Source: Microbacterium sp. (GTDB lineage: Bacteria; Actinomycetota; Actinomycetes; Actinomycetales; Microbacteriaceae). From it: 64,000 nt of DNA. Shown here piece after piece: positions 1 through 6,429 of the stretch. The stretch spans positions 16,411 through 80,410 of the forward strand of contig QFPM01000016.1 of the NCBI GenBank assembly GCA_003248655.1, written 5' to 3'. The translations under genes and the position numbers were made by a program. How positions within the stretch are numbered: position 1 is the first letter of the stretch; each line of letters begins with the position of its first letter. Under the pieces are notes generated by a model. That model did no database searches and was not told the DNA's origin. It saw nothing but the letters and a program-made list of their open reading frames with translations.

Positions 1-543
1 GTCGTGTACGGCATCGGCGTCATCCCGAACACCGAGATCGCCGAGGCCGCCGGTCTCGCCGTCTCCAACGGCATCGAGGTCGACGAGCGGCTGGTCACCA
101 GCGACCCGGACATCTCGGCGGTCGGCGACGTCGTCAGCTTCCCGTGCGCCCAGCTCGGCGGTGCGATGACGCGCCTCGAGTCGGTGCAGAACGCGTCGGA
201 CCAGGCGCGGGCAGTCGCCGCGCGCCTCACCGGCGACGGCGGCGACTACCGCACGCTGCCGTGGTTCTGGTCGGACCAGGGCCACCTGAAGCTGCAGATC
301 GCCGGCGTGGCGCACGGCTACGACCACACCGTCGAGCTCCCGGCGGAAGCCGGACAGAAGACGGTGCTGTGCATCAAGGACGGCGTGCTGGTGGCGGTCG
401 AGACCGTCAACGGACCCGCCGACCACATGATCGCGCGCCGCCTGCTGGCCGAGCGGCCGGAGCTGTCGCCCGAGGAGGCCGCAGCCGAGGACTTCGACTT
501 CCGGGCGTGGGCCGACAGCCGCGTCGCCGTCGGCGCCCGCTGA
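1..543 (+). CDS. NAD(P)/FAD-dependent ferredoxin reductase, 3' part
   Basis: This is the C-terminal 180 residues of a gene entering from the left edge. The reading frame is open from base 1, so the start is outside the window. It shows the end of a pyridine-nucleotide-disulfide reductase fold: a VVYGIGVIPNT-type stretch, then a SAVGDV motif that contacts FAD, then the reductase C-terminal domain typical of ferredoxin or rubredoxin reductases of oxygenase systems. Such proteins pass electrons from NAD(P)H to a ferredoxin in the cytoplasm. A DUF1059 protein and an alcohol dehydrogenase follow on the same strand, which suggests a catabolic oxygenase operon. The substrate cannot be told. Confidence 0.88.
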   Translation, partial: VVYGIGVIPNTEIAEAAGLAVSNGIEVDERLVTSDPDISAVGDVVSFPCAQLGGAMTRLESVQNASDQARAVAARLTGDGGDYRTLPWFWSDQGHLKLQIAGVAHGYDHTVELPAEAGQKTVLCIKDGVLVAVETVNGPADHMIARRLLAERPELSPEEAAAEDFDFRAWADSRVAVGAR

Positions 544-571
544 TCCGATCGACCAGACCGAGGAGCACCCG

Positions 572-715
572 ATGCAGATGAACTGCCCGTGCGGAGAGCT
601 GATCACCGGCGCCGGCGAGGACGAACTCGTCGACGCGGCCCGGGCCCACCTGACGGCCGCACACCCCGGTCGCGCGTACACGCGGGACCAGATCCTGTTC
701 TTCGCCGACGAGTGA
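572..715 (+). CDS. small DUF1059-family protein
   Basis: A 47-residue protein beginning MQMNCPCGELITG and ending DQILFFADE. The CPCG start, an acidic middle and a histidine-containing 'AHLTAAHP' stretch match the small DUF1059 family, whose function is unknown. The start ATG is preceded by 'gaccgaggagcacccg', which contains an AGGAG ribosome-binding site. It lies 28 bases after the reductase and about 100 bases before the alcohol dehydrogenase, all on one strand, so it is probably cotranscribed. The Cys and His pattern could bind a metal, but nothing here proves it. Confidence 0.75.
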   Translation: MQMNCPCGELITGAGEDELVDAARAHLTAAHPGRAYTRDQILFFADE

Positions 716-818
716 TCGCGGCGGTGCCGACGCAGGCGGCGCAATGCCCGACCGCAGAGCGCGGGCGGGCGGTCACGGGTCGACGACGACCCGTGACGAG
801 AGGAATGGAGAGAACACG

Positions 819-1910
819 ATGAAAGCTGCAGTGCTCGAAGGCCCCGGTGCCGGACTCGTCGTCCGCGACATCGACATCGCCGAACCGATCGGTCGCGAGG
901 TCCTCGTCGACATCAAGGCGTCCGGCCTGTGCCACAGCGACCTGCACATGATCGAGAACCCGGCCGGGTTCCCGGCGGCGGCCGTCCTCGGGCACGAGGC
1001 ATCCGGCGTCGTGGTCGCGGTGGGTCCGGACGTGACCGAGTTCGAGGTGGGCGACCACGTGGTGGGATGCCTCGTCAGCCACTGCGGTCGCTGCGAGCGC
1101 TGCACGACCGGCCGCCCGTACCAGTGCCGCAACGCCGCCGAGACGATGCGGCAGCCGGGTGAGGGTGCGCGGCTGTCGGTCGAGGGCGCCCCGGCGATCC
1201 AGTTCTGGAACCTCGGGGCCTTCGCCGCGCAGATGCTGGTGCACGAGAACAACATCGTGAAGGTCGACCCGTCGATCCCGTTCGAGAAGGCGGCGCTGCT
1301 CGGCTGCGGCGTCGTCACCGGCGCGGGCGCCGTGATCAACACGGCGAAGACGCGTGTCGGCGACACGGTCGCGGTCATCGGCTGCGGCGGCGTCGGGCTG
1401 TCCGCCATCCAGGGCGCGGCGCTCGCCGGGGCCCGGCGCATCATCGCCGTCGACCTGGTGCCCGCCAAGCTGGAGCTCGCCAAGCGCTTCGGGGCGACGG
1501 ATGTCGTCAATCCCGCCGACGGCGACGTGATCGAGCAGGTGAAGGAGCTCACCGGCGGACGCGGCGTCGACAAGTCGTTCGAGGTGATCGGTCTCCCGCA
1601 GACGTCGGCGCAGGCGATCCGGATGCTCGACACCGGCGGATCCGCGTACCTCATCGGGCTGCACAAGCCCGGCAGCGTGCTCGAGATCGACGTGATGCGC
1701 GACCTGCTCGTGGCCCAGCGCAGCGTGCAGGGCGTCTACATGGGCTCGACGAACTTCAAGCAGGACATCCCGATGTTCGCCGACTACTACCTGCAGGGCC
1801 GGCTGAACCTCGACGACCTGCTCTCCCAGACGATCCCGATCGAGCGGATCAACGAGGGCTACGCGGAGCTGAAAGAGGGCGGCGTCGCTCGCAGCGTCGT
1901 GGTCTTCTGA
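819..1910 (+). CDS. zinc-dependent alcohol dehydrogenase (MDR family, class III-like)
   Basis: A 363-residue medium-chain dehydrogenase. The catalytic zinc ligands are visible as Cys38 in SGLCHSDLH and the GHE motif near residue 60. The structural-zinc loop carries four closely spaced cysteines around residues 84-96 (HCGRCERCTTG...C). The NAD-binding GCGGVGLS motif lies near residue 185. These enzymes oxidise alcohols or thiol-hemiacetals with NAD+. The start follows 'aggaatggagagaac', a good ribosome-binding site at proper spacing. The family also includes NDMA-dependent and mycothiol-dependent formaldehyde dehydrogenases, and the substrate cannot be chosen from sequence alone. A strong hairpin follows the stop. 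Confidence 0.92.
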   Translation: MKAAVLEGPGAGLVVRDIDIAEPIGREVLVDIKASGLCHSDLHMIENPAGFPAAAVLGHEASGVVVAVGPDVTEFEVGDHVVGCLVSHCGRCERCTTGRPYQCRNAAETMRQPGEGARLSVEGAPAIQFWNLGAFAAQMLVHENNIVKVDPSIPFEKAALLGCGVVTGAGAVINTAKTRVGDTVAVIGCGGVGLSAIQGAALAGARRIIAVDLVPAKLELAKRFGATDVVNPADGDVIEQVKELTGGRGVDKSFEVIGLPQTSAQAIRMLDTGGSAYLIGLHKPGSVLEIDVMRDLLVAQRSVQGVYMGSTNFKQDIPMFADYYLQGRLNLDDLLSQTIPIERINEGYAELKEGGVARSVVVF

Positions 1911-1930
1911 TCCGGGAGACGCGACGCATG

Positions 1931-1967
1931 CCCGGCCCGCCGACGGTACGACCGTCGGCGGGCCGGG
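1931..1967 (+). terminator. strong hairpin terminator after the dehydrogenase
   Basis: Bases 1931-1947 and 1951-1967 form a perfect 17-bp G/C-rich stem with a 3-base loop, 20 bases after the dehydrogenase stop. There is no long T tract, as is usual for actinobacterial hairpin terminators. It separates the catabolic genes from the TetR gene downstream. Confidence 0.8.
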
Positions 1968-2077
1968 TGCTTCCGGCGACGCGCATGCGGTCGCCGAAGG
2001 GGCAGTCGGATGGCGACTACCTATCATGGGGTGGGGGAGTCGGGCGCGTCGTCGCCTGATCTCGGGAAGGGGAGGCA

Positions 2078-2740
2078 ATGTCGGATCCGGTCGTTCCCGC
2101 GGCGGAGCGTTCGCGCTGGAACTGGAAGCGCACCAACCAGACCCAGAGGACGCTTCTGGATGCCGCGCTCGAGCTGTTCATCGAGAACGGGTACGCCGGA
2201 ACGAGCGTGGAGGACATCGTCCAGCGCTCGAATCTCAGCATCGGCAGCCTCTACCACCACTTCGGCAACAAGGCGGGGCTCTACCTCGCGCTCTGGCAGG
2301 AGTGGGTCAAAGACCAGGAGAACCTCGTCTCGACGGCCATCGAAGACCTGCAGAGCCGTGGTGAGGCCGGCACCGTTCCGCTGTTCATGGTGGGCGCGCG
2401 CGCCTACCTCGAAGGATGCTGGAACCACCGGTCGCGCGGGTCGGTGTTCTTCGCTCAGGACGGTCCTCCCGGATTCGAGCTGCGGCTGCGCAACGGTCGC
2501 TACGAGTGGCTGCGGCAGGTCACCGTCCTCACGCATGCGTCCGACGATCCGCTCGGGCGGCTGACGGTGTCGGTCATGATGGCGATCGTGGCCGAGGGAG
2601 CGCAGGAGGTCGTCACGAGCGGCAGCCGTGCCGACGCGGACGAGATCATGGATGCGACCCTGCTGATGATCGAGCGGGTCGGGGCGAGTGACACCGGCGA
2701 CGCCGTCGCGGACACGCCGGCCGAGGCATCCGCGTCCTGA
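2078..2740 (+). CDS. TetR-family transcriptional regulator
   Basis: A 220-residue protein with an N-terminal TetR HTH. The pattern LFIENGYAGTS, then VEDIVQRSNLS and LYHHFGNKAGLY spans about residues 28-66. The remaining alpha-helical domain is the ligand-binding and dimerisation part and ends in a low-complexity acidic tail. The start is supported by 'gggaaggggaggca' just upstream. It stands after a terminator and converges with the amidotransferase gene, so it is probably monocistronic. The regulated gene may be the upstream dehydrogenase operon, by proximity only. Confidence 0.93.
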   Translation: MSDPVVPAAERSRWNWKRTNQTQRTLLDAALELFIENGYAGTSVEDIVQRSNLSIGSLYHHFGNKAGLYLALWQEWVKDQENLVSTAIEDLQSRGEAGTVPLFMVGARAYLEGCWNHRSRGSVFFAQDGPPGFELRLRNGRYEWLRQVTVLTHASDDPLGRLTVSVMMAIVAEGAQEVVTSGSRADADEIMDATLLMIERVGASDTGDAVADTPAEASAS

Positions 2741-2767
2741 GGCATCCTGCGCACTGAGGGCGCGGGC

Positions 2768-3490
2768 TCACCCGAACAGGCGGACGAACTCCCGGATGAT
2801 GCGCAGCGGCTCGGTCACCGACGTCCGCACCACCTCGGCGGCGAGGGCGTCGTAGTCGGCGGCGTCGAAGTAGCCGTCGTTGCGGTAGACGTCCATGCGC
2901 TCGGCGAACGCCTTCGCCGTCGGCTCCGGGTGGAACTGCGTCGCGTACAGGCGCTCGCCGACGCGGTACGCCTGCACCGGGCAGGCCGCGTTCGTCGCGA
3001 GCAGCACGCCGCCCGGCGGCGGGGCGACGCACCCCTCCTTGTGGGTGGTGAGCACGGAGAAGCGGGATGCCAGTGAGCCGAAGACGGGGTCGGCCTGGCC
3101 GGCATCCGTCAGCTCGACGACCGCTGTGCCGGTGTCTTCGGGGAACGCGCGCGTGACCTCGCCGCCGAGCGCCCGTGAGGCCACACCGATGCCGTAGCAG
3201 GTGAACAGCACGGCGGGGCCGACGCCGTCGGCGCACGCGACCGCGAGGCGGGCCAGGTGCTCTTCGCCGCGACGCTGCTCGTCGGTCTTGCTCGACTCGG
3301 GGTCCGTGACGTTGTACGGGCTGCCGCCGATGATGACCGCGGTGACGTCGGGCTCGATCATGAGCGGATCGGTGACGAGGTCGTGCCGGCGGATGTCGCC
3401 GTCGTCGAGGCGGGCTGCGGTGCGGAACGATTCGAACTCGGCATCGGCGGCCACTGTCTGCGGGCGCGCCGAGATGTACAGCACCGTCAT
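2768..3490 (-). CDS. class I glutamine amidotransferase (GMP synthase-like)
   Basis: A 240-residue cytoplasmic protein with the class I GATase triad: nucleophile Cys98 in LFTCYGIG, and His187 and Glu189 in QFHPEPT. Stand-alone proteins of this type move ammonia from glutamine to an unknown acceptor or act as peptidases related to GMP synthase. The upstream frame is open further, but the start chosen (MTVLYISARP) fits the first beta strand of the fold. The residues before it are Arg-rich and look non-coding. It converges with the TetR gene and diverges from the sigma factor operon. Confidence 0.88.
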   Translation of the reverse strand: MTVLYISARPQTVAADAEFESFRTAARLDDGDIRRHDLVTDPLMIEPDVTAVIIGGSPYNVTDPESSKTDEQRRGEEHLARLAVACADGVGPAVLFTCYGIGVASRALGGEVTRAFPEDTGTAVVELTDAGQADPVFGSLASRFSVLTTHKEGCVAPPPGGVLLATNAACPVQAYRVGERLYATQFHPEPTAKAFAERMDVYRNDGYFDAADYDALAAEVVRTSVTEPLRIIREFVRLFG

Positions 3491-3549
3491 GCCTCCGAGT
3501 CTACGGCGGGCGACCTTTCGGCGCCGGTTCGGGGTCGCCGGAGGAAACA

Positions 3550-3578
3550 TGTATCAGCGGCCCCCTTTCGCGCTCTGA
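3550..3578 (+). promoter_or_regulatory. candidate ECF-sigma promoter of the protease cassette
   Basis: The sequence TGTATCAG at 3550-3557, 14 bases, then GCTCTGA at 3572-3578 lies directly upstream of the sigma gene. The same two boxes with the same 14-base spacing recur at 8896-8924 just after the last cassette gene. Spacing resembles -35/-10 boxes of ECF promoters, which suggests autoregulation. If this is the promoter, the ATG at 3578 lies upstream of the transcript start and the ATG at 3602 is the real start. Inference only. Confidence 0.4.
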
Positions 3579-3601
3579 TGAGTGTGGACACAATGGGCAC
3601 T

Positions 3602-4258
3602 ATGACCGACGCTGAGCGGTCGGATCAGGGCGCGGATGCGGCAGCGGCATCCGGTGGGGGAGGATCCGGATCCGGCGAATCCGGGGAGATGTCGCTGTGG
3701 GAGCAGGCCTCGAGCCTGTTCGTGCGCTGGCAGGACGGCGAGACGAGGGCGATGGATGCCCTCGTGCGGCTCATGACGCCGGTGCTGTGGCACGTGGTGC
3801 GGGCCTATGGCCTGGAGAGCGCGCTCGCCGAGGACGTCGTGCAGACGACGTGGCTGACCCTGGTGCGCCGGCACGAGACCATCGCCGACCCGCGGGCCGT
3901 GTCGGGCTGGCTCACGATGTGCGCCCGTCGCGAGGCGTGGCGGGTGAGCAAGGCGCAGCGCCGGGCCGACCCGACCGAGACCGAGCAGCTGGAGCCGCAG
4001 CTGCCCACCGCCCAGGCGGCGGAGCAGACCGCCGTGCTCGGCGACGAGCAGCGGATCCTGTGGCTCGCGGTGGCGCGACTGAACGAGCGGTGCCAGCGGC
4101 TGCTGCGGGTGATCGCGTTCGATGAGCGCCCCGACTACGCGCGCATCGCGCAGGACCTGGCGATGCCGGTGGGATCCATCGGACCCACCCGGCAGCGGTG
4201 CCTGGTGAAGCTGCGCGCGCTGCTCGAGGACGACGGATACGAGAGGGAACTGGCATGA
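3602..4258 (+). CDS. ECF-type RNA polymerase sigma factor
   Basis: A 218-residue protein with sigma region 2 at about residues 30-105 (LVRLMTPVLWHVVRAYG, then ALAEDVVQTTWLTLVRR) and region 4 at about 150-210 (LNERCQRLLRVIAF to GSIGPTRQRCLVKLRALL). The N-terminal 30 residues are Gly/Ser-rich. It would direct RNA polymerase to a small regulon. Its stop overlaps the next start (ATGA), so it heads a translationally coupled operon with a protease and a CHAT protein. No classical anti-sigma gene is adjacent, and the next small protein is the obvious candidate partner. In-frame ATGs at 3578 and 3593 are alternatives. Confidence 0.88.
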   Translation: MTDAERSDQGADAAAASGGGGSGSGESGEMSLWEQASSLFVRWQDGETRAMDALVRLMTPVLWHVVRAYGLESALAEDVVQTTWLTLVRRHETIADPRAVSGWLTMCARREAWRVSKAQRRADPTETEQLEPQLPTAQAAEQTAVLGDEQRILWLAVARLNERCQRLLRVIAFDERPDYARIAQDLAMPVGSIGPTRQRCLVKLRALLEDDGYERELA

Positions 4259-4743
4259 GCGCCGACGACACGAGCGCGGAGTTCGCGCAGGATGCCGTGC
4301 TGTTCGCACGGATGCGGGCCATGTGGGCGCAGGTGGATCCCATGCCGGCCGACCTCATCGACCGGATGGTCGCCGCGATCGCGGTCGACGACCTCAGCCG
4401 CGAATACGCCCTGCTGACCCTCGTCGAGACCGACCTCGCCGCCGTGCGCGGCGACGGGGATGTGCTCACGCTGCAGTTCAGCGACGGCACGGTGACCGTG
4501 CTGCTGCACATCACCCGCACCGAGCAGTCCACGCACCGCATCGACGGCTGGGTGGATGCCCCGCCCGTGTCGGTCGCGATCGTGCACGGCGCGGACGAGG
4601 GAAAGGTGCGGGATGCCTCCCTCGGCGAGCACGGCCGGTTCGAGATCGACGGCATCGGCGCCGGGCTCGTGCGCCTGCGCCTCACCGTGCGCGACGACCA
4701 GGGCGCGCTCCATGACATGCAGACCCCGCAGTTCGAACTCTGA
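4255..4743 (+). CDS. uncharacterised protein of the sigma/protease cassette
   Basis: A 162-residue soluble protein not recognised as a named family. The N-terminal half is helical and acidic (DLIDRMVAAIAVDDLSREYALL). The C-terminal half, from about residue 75, is beta-rich and ends in FEIDGIGAGLVRLRLTVRD, reminiscent of carboxypeptidase-regulatory or transthyretin-like beta sandwiches. It overlaps the sigma gene by 4 bases and lies 11 bases before the subtilase. Its position between sigma factor and protease suggests an anti-sigma role, an adaptor or a protease substrate. It has no membrane segment or zinc motif. Function unknown. Confidence 0.8.
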   Translation: MSADDTSAEFAQDAVLFARMRAMWAQVDPMPADLIDRMVAAIAVDDLSREYALLTLVETDLAAVRGDGDVLTLQFSDGTVTVLLHITRTEQSTHRIDGWVDAPPVSVAIVHGADEGKVRDASLGEHGRFEIDGIGAGLVRLRLTVRDDQGALHDMQTPQFEL

Positions 4744-4754
4744 GGAGACCCCCG

Positions 4755-6380
4755 ATGGCTGAATACCCCGGCGACGGCCTGCCCGATTGGCGCGCCCGCT
4801 ACGACGCGGTGCGCGCGCTCGGCGTTCCGCTGGATCCGAGGAGCGAGGAGGTTCCCGGCGTCACCGCCTACCCGACCTCGTACGCACCCGACCACCTGCT
4901 GATCACCCGCGCGGACGACCTCGATGAGCTGTTCGGCGTGCTGGAGGAGGCCGCCACACAGTTCGCCTGGCGCATCGAGCTGCAGAACATCGACGGCTCG
5001 CCGCTCGAGATCCCGGATGCCGTCGCCCGCGAGGCGCGCAACCGCGAAGCGTTCGACGTGCCCACCATCCACCGGGTGAAGATCACGTCCGTGCCGAACC
5101 GCGACGGCGCCGCGACACCCGACCCGCCCGTGGATGCCTGGCGGCTGCTGCAGCGGGCCCGGATGCTGCGCGGCAAGGACCTGCGCGGGGTGGCGCTGGA
5201 CCACGTGCTGACGGCCGGGCCCTTCGGAGTCTCGAATCCGTTCGGCGTGTCGAATCCGTTCGGCGTCTCCAACCCGTTCGGGGTTTCCAACCCGTTCGGC
5301 GTCTCGAACCCGTTCGGCGTCTCGAACGCACCGGGCACCATCTCGTATGCGGTGCCGGGCAGCGGCGGGCGCCAGGTCGTGAACTTCGTGGGCAGAGCGC
5401 CGGAGCGGCACCGCGAACCCGCAGAAGGCGGCCGCCGACCGGTCATCGCGGTGCTGGACACGGGATGCGGCATCCACCCCTGGCTTCCGCCGGAGGTCGT
5501 CACAACCTATCCGGAGTACGACGGCAAGGTCATCGGAATGGCCGATCACGCGACGGATCCCGAGGTGACGGGCGACATCGCCGGTCCGCTGGACGGGGCC
5601 CTCGACCCCGCCGCCGGGCACGGAACGTTCGTCTCAGGGGTCGTGCGTCAGCGGGCCCCGGAAGCCGACATCATCTCGGTGCGCGTCTGCGACAGCCAGG
5701 GGCAGATGCTCGAGGCGGAGTTCATGCTGGCGGTGCGCGCGCTGGTGAAGTGGATGTGCGAGGCCGGCGAGCACATCGACGTCATGAATCTTTCTCTCGG
5801 CTACTACCACGAGACGCCCGAGGATGAACTCTACGACGACGCCCTCGAGAGCCTTCTCGTGGCCGCTCGGCGCCATGGCTGCGCCGTGGTGTGCTCCGCG
5901 GGCAACGATGCGACCAACAGGCCGTCCTTCCCGGCGGCGCTGTGGATGTGGGGCGGCTCGGCGCTGACGGTCGCCGACCCGGACGATGCGGCTCCCCACG
6001 TGTCCGTGGGGGCGTTGAACCCGAACCGCACGATGGCACTGTTCAGCAATCTCGGCACCTGGGTGAAGACATTCGCGCCCGGGGCCGGGGTGCTCAGCTG
6101 CTCGCCCCCGTTCCGCGGCGGGAGCCAGCCCGCGGTCCGCGACGATCTCGGTGCGACGCGACGCGAGACGATCGACCCCGATGACTACGCCGGCGGCTTC
6201 GCCCTGTGGAGCGGCACGTCGTTCGCGGCTCCGTACGTCGCCGGGGAGCTCCTCGCCCACATCTCCCCCAGGATCATGGGTGGGGCGTTGTCGCTCGAGG
6301 AGCGGATCGACCTGCTGCACGAGGCGGAGAGCGAGGTGAGCGCCCGCCTGGCCAAGGCAGGACCCCTGACCGCGCGCTGA
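4755..6380 (+). CDS. cytoplasmic S8 (subtilisin-like) serine protease with FGVSNP repeats
   Basis: A 541-residue protein with a complete subtilisin triad: Asp235 in VLDTGCG, His289 in GHGTFVSG and Ser489 in SGTSFAAPYVAG, plus the oxyanion Asn384 in SAGND. There is no signal peptide, so it should act inside the cell, unlike most subtilases. Residues 1-150 form an N-terminal domain of unknown fold. Residues 157-191 are six tandem FGVSN(P) hexapeptides just before the catalytic domain. The start follows 'tgaggagaccccc', a clear ribosome-binding site. It is the third gene of the sigma-protease-CHAT operon. The repeat region could be a processing or recruitment site (inference). Confidence 0.93.
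   Translation: MAEYPGDGLPDWRARYDAVRALGVPLDPRSEEVPGVTAYPTSYAPDHLLITRADDLDELFGVLEEAATQFAWRIELQNIDGSPLEIPDAVAREARNREAFDVPTIHRVKITSVPNRDGAATPDPPVDAWRLLQRARMLRGKDLRGVALDHVLTAGPFGVSNPFGVSNPFGVSNPFGVSNPFGVSNPFGVSNAPGTISYAVPGSGGRQVVNFVGRAPERHREPAEGGRRPVIAVLDTGCGIHPWLPPEVVTTYPEYDGKVIGMADHATDPEVTGDIAGPLDGALDPAAGHGTFVSGVVRQRAPEADIISVRVCDSQGQMLEAEFMLAVRALVKWMCEAGEHIDVMNLSLGYYHETPEDELYDDALESLLVAARRHGCAVVCSAGNDATNRPSFPAALWMWGGSALTVADPDDAAPHVSVGALNPNRTMALFSNLGTWVKTFAPGAGVLSCSPPFRGGSQPAVRDDLGATRRETIDPDDYAGGFALWSGTSFAAPYVAGELLAHISPRIMGGALSLEERIDLLHEAESEVSARLAKAGPLTAR
5223..5327 (+). repeat. six 18-bp tandem repeats encoding FGVSNP
   Basis: Five full and one terminal 18-base units (starts 5223, 5241, 5259, 5277, 5295, 5313) encode FGVSNP six times in the S8 protease. 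The units differ at synonymous positions (for example ggagtc, ggcgtg, ggggtt) while the peptide is unchanged. This suggests selection on the peptide rather than a fresh slippage product. Confidence 0.95.
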
Positions 6381-6429
6381 CGGGGCTCCGTTCGCCCACA
6401 TCGCCATCCCGCTGCGCGATGATGAAGGC

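Noticed and set aside
3257..3601. Sigma gene extended upstream
   Set aside because: The extension is antisense to the amidotransferase and Arg-rich; no start signal.
5223..5327. CRISPR-like array
   Set aside because: The units are contiguous, in frame and encode a hexapeptide in a protease; there are no spacers.
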